This document shows, piece by piece, positions 1 to 5,278 of a stretch of 6,014 nucleotides of DNA. Under the pieces are notes generated by a model. That model worked only from the letters and a program-made list of their open reading frames with translations, was not told the origin of the DNA and ran no database searches. The stretch lies in NCBI GenBank assembly GCA_037190665.1, contig JBBCJT010000165.1, positions 1 to 6,014 on the forward strand. The letters run 5' to 3'. The DNA is from JBBCJT01 sp037190665 (GTDB lineage: Bacteria; Pseudomonadota; Alphaproteobacteria; Acetobacterales; Acetobacteraceae). The stretch's first letter is position 1; each line of letters starts with the position of its first letter. Both the position numbers and the translations under genes were made by a program.

Positions 1-2
1 AG

Positions 3-1148
3 GCCTCGGCCCCGCAAGAGGTCGAAGCGTCAGCGGAGGATGCCGAGGCGGGCGAAGGCGAGGCCACCGAGGCCGAGGCCGAGGACCAGATGGACGACGG
101 CGAAATGTCGGATACGACCGACAGCGGCGAGGCTCGCCGCGCGCCGACGCCATTCTCCAACCTGCCGCCGGTGATCGACTACAAGGCCTTCACCACCCGT
201 TTCGACGAGACCATCTCGGCCGAGGACCTCTGCGATATCGCGGAGCTCGACCGGCTGCGGTCCTATCTCGACAAGCAACTGGCCAATCTCCAGGGCGCGG
301 TCGCCCGCCTCGCCAACCGGCTCCAGCGGAGGCTGATGGCGCAGCAGAATCGCGCCTGGGATTTCGACCTCGAAGAGGGACAGATCGATGCTGCGCGTCT
401 GTCGCGCGTCATCATCGATCCGATGCACCCGCTGACCTTCAAGGTCGAGCGCGACACCAATTTCCGCGACACGGTGGTGACGCTGCTCCTCGACAATTCC
501 GGTTCGATGCGCGGCCGGCCGATCACGGTTGCCGCCACCTGCGCCGACATTCTCGCCCGCACGCTCGAACGTTGCGGGGTCAAGGTCGAGATCCTCGGCT
601 TCACCACCCGCGCCTGGAAGGGCGGACAGTCCCGCGAACGCTGGGTGCAGGATGCCAAGCCGCGCAACCCGGGCCGGCTGAACGACCTGCGCCACATCAT
701 CTACAAGGCCGCGGACTCGCCCTGGCGCCGGTCGCGCAAGAACCTCGGCCTGATGCTGCGCGAGGGGCTGCTGAAGGAGAACATCGACGGGGAGGCGCTG
801 CTCTGGGCTTACCGCCGCCTGCTCGCGCGGCCGGAGCACCGGCGCATCCTGATGGTGATCTCCGACGGCGCGCCGGTGGATGATTCCACCCTGTCGGTGA
901 ACCCGGGCAACTACCTCGAGAAGCACCTGCGCGAGGTGATCCGCGATGTCGAGAACCGCGGGCTGGTGGAGCTGATCGCCATCGGCATCGGCCACGACGT
1001 CACCCGCTACTACCGCCGCGCCGTCACCATCGTGGACGCCGAGGAGCTGGGCGGGACGATGATGAAGAAGCTCGCCGAGCTGTTCGACGAGGATGCCGCC
1101 GAGGCCTGGCACCGCGCCGCCAGCGAACGCGCCGCGCTGGTCGCCTGA
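3..1148 (+). CDS. cobT: Aerobic cobaltochelatase subunit CobT, C-terminal part (5' end outside window)
   Basis: CobT works with the AAA+ ATPase CobS and the large subunit CobN to insert cobalt into hydrogenobyrinic acid a,c-diamide, with ATP hydrolysis, in the oxygen-dependent cobalamin pathway in the cytoplasm. The reading frame is open to the left edge, and 381 residues are visible out of roughly 600-630 usual for the family, so the N-terminal domain is missing. The first 30 or so visible residues are an acidic Ala/Glu-rich linker, typical of CobT between its N-terminal and C-terminal domains. A VWA domain follows, with the MIDAS metal motif DNSGS at 492-506 (after VVTLLL), the GFTTRAW segment, and ISDGAPVDD near 858-884. 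The ATG at 90 lies inside the linker and is not the true start. The stop at 1146-1148 overlaps the next start by one base, suggesting translational coupling. The CobT assignment is near certain from the VWA signature and flanking conserved blocks. Confidence 0.96.
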   Translation, partial: ASAPQEVEASAEDAEAGEGEATEAEAEDQMDDGEMSDTTDSGEARRAPTPFSNLPPVIDYKAFTTRFDETISAEDLCDIAELDRLRSYLDKQLANLQGAVARLANRLQRRLMAQQNRAWDFDLEEGQIDAARLSRVIIDPMHPLTFKVERDTNFRDTVVTLLLDNSGSMRGRPITVAATCADILARTLERCGVKVEILGFTTRAWKGGQSRERWVQDAKPRNPGRLNDLRHIIYKAADSPWRRSRKNLGLMLREGLLKENIDGEALLWAYRRLLARPEHRRILMVISDGAPVDDSTLSVNPGNYLEKHLREVIRDVENRGLVELIAIGIGHDVTRYYRRAVTIVDAEELGGTMMKKLAELFDEDAAEAWHRAASERAALVA

Positions 1149-2173
1149 TGCGCGCCGCCCTGGCCCTGCTGCTGGTGGCGGGGCTGCTGGCGGGGGCGGC
1201 ACGGGCGGAAGGCGGACCCTGCGATGGCCCGGTGCGGGCGGAAGCCCCGCTCGCGGCGGATGACACGCTGCAACTCGGCGAAGGCGTCACCTTCCTTGCC
1301 GGCGCGCTGCTTGCCGGTCCGTGCGCGGAAGGGTTCGGCGGCTTCTCCGCCATGGTCATCGACGCCGAGCTGCGCATCACCGCCGCATCGGATCGGGGCA
1401 ACTGGCTGCGCGTGAGTCTGGCGCTGGAAGAAGGCGCGATCGCGCTTTCCGATGCCGAACTCTCGCCGATCGCCGGCAGCGAGGCGGAAGGCCCACGCGG
1501 ACGGTGCGAGGGGCTGGAAGCGGAGGGTCTCGTCCGCGCCGATGACGTGCTGCTGATGAGCTTCGACACGTCCGGCATCGTGCTCGCCTTCGACCCGGAA
1601 ACGCTGGAGCGCCTGCCCGAGCGCGACCGCCCGCCGCTGCCGCTGCTGCGGCGGGGCGGGACCGACGGGTACGAGGCGATCGCCATGCTGTCCGAAGGGC
1701 GGCTGATCGCGTTGCGCGAGCGCGAGACGATGCGCCTGCCGACCCGCGCCAACGGTTTCCGTCCGCAGGCGCAGCGCGTCTGGACGCTGCGGCCGGGTCA
1801 GCGCTGGGTGGAGCGGCAGGTCTATCGCGGCCCGCCGCAGCCGCGCGATGCGAACGAGTTCCGCGTCGCCGATGCGACCAACCTGCCCGATGGCGGCCTG
1901 TTGCTGCTGGAGACGAGCTGGATGCGCGGCAAGGGCAACCATGCCCGTGTGGTGCGCGCGAACTTCGCGGGCGACACGCTTTCGGCCGCGCTGCCGCCGT
2001 TGGTCGCGATCGCGCCCGGAAAGCTGTCCGACAACTTCGAGGCGATCGCGACGGTGCGGAGCGAGGCCCACGGCACGCTGCTGTTGATGCTGACCGACGA
2101 CAATCTCAACCGGCACTGCGTGCCCAATCGCGGCCAGCGGACCAAGCTGCTGGTGTTCCGGCTGGGTGCATGA
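1148..2173 (+). CDS. Secreted esterase-like activity of phytase family protein (phytase-like domain)
   Basis: This 341-residue protein begins with a typical Sec signal peptide (MRAALALLLVAGLLAGAARA, likely cut after Ala20), so the mature product should be periplasmic or secreted. The remainder fits the phytase-like beta-propeller family: GGFSAMVID at about 64-72, a GYEAIAM block at 174-180, DNFEAIA at 295-301, and a C-terminal LTDDNLN ... GQRTKLLVF stretch at 316-337. These conserved acidic and EAI motifs are hallmarks of the family often annotated as esterase-like activity of phytase; the true substrate of most members is unknown. Four cysteines occur (25, 59, 120, 324), which could form disulfides after export. 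The ATG overlaps the cobT stop as TGATG, and I see no strong Shine-Dalgarno sequence, so coupling to cobT translation is likely. I recall this pairing with cobT from other alphaproteobacteria. The link looks positional, and no role in cobalamin synthesis is implied. Confidence 0.88.
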   Translation: MRAALALLLVAGLLAGAARAEGGPCDGPVRAEAPLAADDTLQLGEGVTFLAGALLAGPCAEGFGGFSAMVIDAELRITAASDRGNWLRVSLALEEGAIALSDAELSPIAGSEAEGPRGRCEGLEAEGLVRADDVLLMSFDTSGIVLAFDPETLERLPERDRPPLPLLRRGGTDGYEAIAMLSEGRLIALRERETMRLPTRANGFRPQAQRVWTLRPGQRWVERQVYRGPPQPRDANEFRVADATNLPDGGLLLLETSWMRGKGNHARVVRANFAGDTLSAALPPLVAIAPGKLSDNFEAIATVRSEAHGTLLLMLTDDNLNRHCVPNRGQRTKLLVFRLGA

Positions 2174-2179
2174 CCCCGG

Positions 2180-2412
2180 ACCTGGCAGGGGCGCTGCCCC
2201 TGCACCCCGCAAGGGGCCACCGGCCCCTTGACCCGGGATTCCCTCAAGAGGGCCTTCGGCCAAATCGTTTGATTGACCCCTCCCCTGAAGGGAGGGGTCA
2301 ATCAAACGACCTGCTCAAAGCCTTCCTGAAGGAATCGCGGGTCCAGGGAGCCGTGCTTCCTGGCGGGGTACAGGGGCAGAGCCCCTGTTGGGGTGCGGGG
2401 CAACGCCCCGTT
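2180..2412. repeat. Large imperfect inverted repeat filling a convergent intergenic gap
   Basis: The whole 244-bp gap between two convergent genes is one nearly symmetric inverted repeat centred at about 2287. Left-arm hairpins at 2185-2203 (GCAGGGGC stem, 8 bp) and 2210-2230 (9 bp) are mirrored within one base by right-arm hairpins at 2370-2388 (8 bp) and 2343-2363 (9 bp with one G-T wobble). A perfect 20-bp stem with a 5-base loop sits at the centre (2265-2309). A further hairpin at 2396-2410 has no left counterpart. Sequences between the hairpins also match in inverted orientation (for example GACCCGGGATTCC against GACCCGCGATTCC), so the arms look like two head-to-head copies of one repeat unit. 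Read in matching frames, both arms give similar peptides (GALPLHPAR and GALPLYPAR), which reflects DNA similarity and does not suggest coding. I recall similar GC-rich filler from Acetobacteraceae genomes. Confidence 0.85.
2265..2309. terminator. Perfect 20-bp hairpin, possible bidirectional terminator
   Basis: Bases 2265-2284 are exactly complementary to 2290-2309, with the loop CTGAA between them. The hairpin lies between the stop of the plus-strand phytase-like gene and the stop of the minus-strand oxidoreductase gene, where it could block readthrough from both sides. There is no T-tract after either arm, so it is not a classic intrinsic terminator. It may instead stabilise 3' ends or act together with Rho. 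The structure is certain; the terminator role is inferred from position. Confidence 0.5.
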
Positions 2413-2417
2413 GCTTC

Positions 2418-3542
2418 CTACGCCCGCACCTTCGCGAACCGCGCCGGTGACATGCCCGGCAGCACGGCGCGGGCCTCGCCCGGGTCGCGGCCGGCGATCA
2501 GGTCGGCGATGAGCTTGCCCGCGGCCGGCGCGGTCTGGATGCCGTAGCCGCCCTGGCCGACGCACCAGAAGAAGCCTTCATGCGTCGGGTCGAAGCCGAT
2601 GACGAAGTTGCGGTCCGGCGCGAAGGTGCGCAGTCCGGCCCAGGTGTGTTCCACGCGGCGCACCTCGATATCCAGCGCCTGCTGCATGCGGTCGATGGCG
2701 ATGGCGATGTCGAGTTCGTCGGGCTGCACGTCGTGCGGGTGCATGTCCGTCTCGTCGGCGGGCGAGACCATCAGCTTGGTCCGCGCCTCGGGGCGGATGT
2801 ACCAGGTGTGGTCCACGTCGTTGGCCATCGGCCAGGCGCGGCAGTCGTAGGGCGCGGGGTCGATGATCACGCCGGTGCGCCGCTTGGGTACCAGGCCGAT
2901 CGGATCGACGCTCGCCTGCTGGGCCACCACGTCGCCCCACGCGCCGGCGGCGTTGACCAGCACCGGCGCCTCGAACCATGCGCCCGACGACGTCTCGATA
3001 TGCCATACCGCGCGGTCGCGCTTGATGGTGCCGGTGCGGCTGCGCACGGTCAGCGTGCCGCCATTGGCGCGAAGCTGCCGCAGGTAGCCCTGGTGCAGCG
3101 CGGCGACGTCCATGTCGAACGCGTCTTCCTCGATCGCCGCACCCGCGGCGTAGTCGGGCTTCAGCGCGGGGATCAGCGCCTTCGCCTCCTCGATGCTCGC
3201 CGGGCGCAGGCCGCCGCGACCCTCGCTGAGCATCTGGTCCAGGGCGGCCTTCTGCTCCGGCGGGGCGAGGAAGACGATGCCGCGGTTCTGCGCCAGCGGC
3301 ACGTCCACGAAGCCGGCGGGCGGATGGTCGAACGCGTCCCGCGACAGGCCGGTCAGCACGCGCACGTCGGGCGGGCCGTAGTTGAGGATCCAGATCGCCG
3401 CGGACCGGCCGGTGGTGTGGTAGCCGGGGGCGTCTTCCGCCTCCACCAGGGCTACGCGGCGGTCCGCGGAGATCTGCGCGGCGGCGGAGGAACCCGCGAT
3501 GCCCGCGCCGATGACGACGACATCAAAAACGTTGCTTCCCAT
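2418..3542 (-). CDS. FAD-dependent oxidoreductase, D-arginine dehydrogenase-like (DAO family)
   Basis: The protein has 374 residues from the chosen start and resembles Pseudomonas aeruginosa D-arginine dehydrogenase along its length; that comparison is from memory. Such enzymes oxidise D-amino acids to imino acids with FAD in the cytoplasm or at the membrane. Visible motifs are the dinucleotide-binding VVVIGAGIAGSSAA (8-21), the acidic E34 for ribose, PGYHTTGRSAA (39-49), VNAAGAW (196-202), PKRR (219-222), WYIRP (247-251), TWAGLRTF (300-307) and GQGGYGIQT (329-337). The residues matching Tyr53, Arg222, Tyr249 and Arg305 are kept (Tyr55, Arg221, Tyr248, Arg305). Those matching His48 and Glu87 are both Ile (Ile50, Ile89), so arginine is unlikely to be the substrate. 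I chose the ATG at 3540-3542 because it puts the FAD motif at the usual distance from the N-terminus. A GTG at 3608 would add 22 residues rich in Cys and Arg that do not look like part of the family. The gene appears monocistronic and is divergent from the next gene. Confidence 0.9.
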   Translation of the reverse strand: MGSNVFDVVVIGAGIAGSSAAAQISADRRVALVEAEDAPGYHTTGRSAAIWILNYGPPDVRVLTGLSRDAFDHPPAGFVDVPLAQNRGIVFLAPPEQKAALDQMLSEGRGGLRPASIEEAKALIPALKPDYAAGAAIEEDAFDMDVAALHQGYLRQLRANGGTLTVRSRTGTIKRDRAVWHIETSSGAWFEAPVLVNAAGAWGDVVAQQASVDPIGLVPKRRTGVIIDPAPYDCRAWPMANDVDHTWYIRPEARTKLMVSPADETDMHPHDVQPDELDIAIAIDRMQQALDIEVRRVEHTWAGLRTFAPDRNFVIGFDPTHEGFFWCVGQGGYGIQTAPAAGKLIADLIAGRDPGEARAVLPGMSPARFAKVRA

Positions 3543-3661
3543 GGCGGAGCAACATCGGCGGACTGGCGGTTCCGCGCAACACCTCTGCCGCGGCTTGAAA
3601 CGCCTCACACCCTCCGCCCGCGGATGGCCTAGGATCGGGGCATCCGGGCGGGAGACTGGCG
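3543..3661. promoter_or_regulatory. Divergent intergenic region, presumed to hold both promoters
   Basis: This 119-bp gap separates the minus-strand oxidoreductase from the plus-strand glucosaminidase-like gene, so promoters for both should lie here or within the neighbouring 5' ends. A TAGGAT at 3630-3635 matches four of six bases of a -10 box for the rightward gene, but no good -35 lies at the right distance: TTGAAA at 3595-3600 is 29 bases upstream, which is too far. For the rightward gene a GGGAG Shine-Dalgarno sequence lies seven bases before the ATG at 3662. No operator palindrome stands out. Confidence 0.3.
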
Positions 3662-4198
3662 ATGGCGCTGACGGCGAAGCAGCAGAAGTTCGTTGCCGAT
3701 CTGCTGGAACAGGGCGCGCCCGTGGTGCGCAGCTACCTGCTTCCGGTTTCCGCGATGCTCGCTTGCGCGGGGGCGGAGTGCAGCTTCGGCGAGGGGTCGA
3801 TCTACGAGAAGACGGGCTGCCCTTTCAACCTGCAGAAGCCGAAGCACTTCACCTGGATCAAGTGCGAGACGATCCTGCTGAACACGATCAACAAGCCGGG
3901 CGAGGCGGCCAAGCCCGCGCCGTTCTGCAAGACCAAGACGCTGGCCGAGGCGGCGGATGTCTGGTGCGCGTGGATCGTCAACTGGCCCTACAAGCCCAAT
4001 CGCGAGCGCATCCTGAAGTACCGCTTCTCCGGCGAGGATTTCACCCGCCTGCTGCCGATCGTCGGCTTCGCCGCGAACGACATCGCAAAGGGCGAGGACT
4101 ACGTGAAGGTGCGGACCGAGAACGGGTTCGCGGTGCATGACTGGGACATCGCCATGATCCGCGCCTTCCATCCGCTGCTGAAGATCGCGTTGCCCTGA
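3662..4198 (+). CDS. Small protein with probable glucosaminidase/lysozyme-like motif
   Basis: The 178-residue product has no signal peptide or membrane segment. Its N-terminal half reads like a compact peptidoglycan glucosaminidase (FlgJ/GH73-type) motif: a helix KFVADLLEQGAPVV (9-22), then LLPVSAMLACAGAECSFGEG (26-45), corresponding to the family pattern of a small helix ending in A-x-E-S-x-x-G, then KTGCPFNLQ (50-58) in place of the usual N-x-F-x block. Glu39 would be the catalytic acid. This family call is inferred from the motif order, and the C-terminal half (90-178) I do not recognise. Six cysteines (35, 40, 53, 68, 89, 102) are unusual for a cytoplasmic protein of this size. The ATG is preceded by GGGAG at suitable spacing. 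The gene stands alone, divergent from the oxidoreductase and convergent with the lipoprotein gene, so context gives no function. It may be a cell-wall hydrolase exported by another route, or a binding protein that only shares the fold. Confidence 0.72.
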   Translation: MALTAKQQKFVADLLEQGAPVVRSYLLPVSAMLACAGAECSFGEGSIYEKTGCPFNLQKPKHFTWIKCETILLNTINKPGEAAKPAPFCKTKTLAEAADVWCAWIVNWPYKPNRERILKYRFSGEDFTRLLPIVGFAANDIAKGEDYVKVRTENGFAVHDWDIAMIRAFHPLLKIALP

Positions 4199-4220
4199 TC
4201 AGGAGGAGCGTCCCGCAATG

Positions 4221-4355
4221 TCCCCCTCTCCCGCCCGGCGGGAGAGGGAGGGGCCCGCGCTTGCGCGGGAGGGTGAGGGTAAAGGCGAAACCTCTGAGTC
4301 GCGCTGTCGGAAGCACCCTCACCCCGGCCCTCTCCCGCGAGCGGGAGAGGGAGTC
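4221..4355. repeat. REP-like multi-hairpin repeat in the second convergent gap
   Basis: Three strong hairpins lie between the stops of two convergent genes: 4224-4248 (10-bp stem CCCTCTCCCG, 5-base loop), 4254-4269 (7-bp stem, 2-base loop) and 4328-4351 (11-bp stem CCCTCTCCCGC, 2-base loop). In addition GGGTGAGGGT at 4271-4280 pairs exactly with 4315-4324, so the outer hairpins can be held by an inner stem in a cruciform-like fold. The CCCTCTCCC / GGGTGAGGG vocabulary is that of a repeat I recall as widespread in intergenic DNA of proteobacteria. It may act as a transcription barrier for both genes, although no T-tract follows. Bases 4356-4402, up to the lipoprotein stop, show nothing notable. 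Confidence 0.8.
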
Positions 4356-4402
4356 CGCACGCGGGACAGATAGCGGCGGTGTACGGGCGCGTGCCGGCGC
4401 GT

Positions 4403-5278
4403 CTATCGCGCCGCCAGTGACGCGCGCGCCTGCCGTGCGGCCGCGGTCAGCGCCGGATCGCGCGAGAGCAGCAGCGCCCGGTCGAGCCAGCCGCGCGCGG
4501 CGGTGGTGTCGTTCTGCTCGGCGGCGGCGCGCCCGGCGCGCAGGTAGAGATCGGCCGCACCCGCCGTGTCGCCCTCCGCCCGCGCGGCGTCGGCGGCGAG
4601 GCCGAGCGCGCGGGCGATGCCGCGGAAATCGAGCGTGTCGCGCCGCAACTCGCTGGTCCGCATCGCCCCGGCGCGCGCGCCGGCGGCATCGCCGCGCCGC
4701 AATGCCAGCCGTGCTGCCAGTTCCTCGCGGTCGGCGCGGAAGCCGAACTCCTGCGACGGCGCCAGCGCCGCCTCGGCGGCTGCCAGCGTCGCCGCATCGC
4801 CCCGGTCGTCCGCGATCAGCCCGCGCAGGAACCACGCACGCAGCGCGGCATCCGCATCGTCGCCGCGCGCGACCTCGGCGGCGAGCGCATCGGCCGCGTC
4901 CCGCCGGCCGAGCCGGTACTGCGCCGCGGCCTCCGCCAGCAGCAGCGCGGGGAAGGGGGTCACGCCCCGGCGCCCCAGCTCGGCGCGGATCGTCTGCGCG
5001 GTGGCGAGCGAGTCGCGCGGGCGATCCAGGCGCAGCTCCACCACGGCGAGGTTGTAGCCGTTGTCGCCGATGGCGGCCGCATCGTCCCGGGCGCGGGCGC
5101 GGGCCAGCGCGGCGCGGTACTGCGCCAGCGCCTCCTCCGGCCGCTCCAGTTCCAGCGCGAGACGCCCGGCGCGCTCGCTGCGGTCGAGCGGCTGGTCCGC
5201 GAGCGGCTGCGGACCGGACGGCCCGCGACTGCCGCAGGCGGAAAGCAGCGCGAGGCAGGCGAGCGCGGCCAGCCTCAC
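4403..5278 (-). CDS. Outer-membrane lipoprotein with TPR-like helical repeats, coupled to the MCE gene
   Basis: From the GTG at 5276-5278 the product has 291 residues. It opens with a lipoprotein signal, RLAALACLALLSAC, with lipobox LSAC and the acylated Cys15. Gly follows the Cys, with no Asp retention signal, so Lol-dependent sorting to the outer membrane is likely. The rest is almost entirely Ala/Arg-rich helix. The segment RPEEALAQYRAALARARARD and the following YNLAVVELRLDRPRDSLATA look like tetratricopeptide pairs, and similar helix pairs continue to the C-terminus (GDTAGAADLYLRAGRAAAEQ, then RGWLDRALLLSRDP). The GTG start was chosen over an upstream in-frame start at 5347 because it begins the signal peptide directly, has a GGAGGT ribosome-binding site six bases upstream, and forms a GTGA overlap with the upstream stop. 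The lipoprotein probably serves the MCE transport system as an outer-membrane partner, in the slot where pqi-type operons carry a PqiC/DUF330 lipoprotein; this is inference from position. The exact family is not recognised. Confidence 0.85.
   Translation of the reverse strand: MRLAALACLALLSACGSRGPSGPQPLADQPLDRSERAGRLALELERPEEALAQYRAALARARARDDAAAIGDNGYNLAVVELRLDRPRDSLATAQTIRAELGRRGVTPFPALLLAEAAAQYRLGRRDAADALAAEVARGDDADAALRAWFLRGLIADDRGDAATLAAAEAALAPSQEFGFRADREELAARLALRRGDAAGARAGAMRTSELRRDTLDFRGIARALGLAADAARAEGDTAGAADLYLRAGRAAAEQNDTTAARGWLDRALLLSRDPALTAAARQARASLAAR

Noticed and set aside
30..1202. 390-codon minus-strand frame opposite cobT
   Set aside because: The plus strand encodes the conserved VWA domain of CobT; the antisense product has no recognisable features.
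1010..2305. 431-codon open frame on the minus strand opposite cobT and the phytase-like gene
   Set aside because: It is opposite two confidently identified genes, its product is low-complexity (Arg, Gln, Ala, His) with no recognisable domain, and its start lies in the inverted repeat. High GC makes stop codons rare on the opposite strand.
2174..2417. CRISPR array or tRNA gene as an explanation for the hairpins
   Set aside because: There are no evenly spaced direct repeats with unique spacers and no cloverleaf; the pattern is an inverted repeat symmetric about one centre.
2170..2565. Two short frames (plus 2170-2547, minus 2302-2565) starting in the large inverted repeat
   Set aside because: They share similar peptides only because the two arms are inverted copies. 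Both run into the antisense or wrong frame of the oxidoreductase.
3543..3608. N-terminal extension of the FAD oxidoreductase starting at a GTG at 3608
   Set aside because: The extra 22 residues (Cys/Arg-rich) precede the usual family N-terminus, and the nearby GGAGG is only two bases from the GTG, too close for normal initiation.
2580..3632. 350-codon plus-strand frame opposite the FAD oxidoreductase
   Set aside because: The minus-strand frame carries clear FAD-binding and catalytic motifs; the plus-strand product is an Arg/His/Val/Gly-rich antisense translation without domains.
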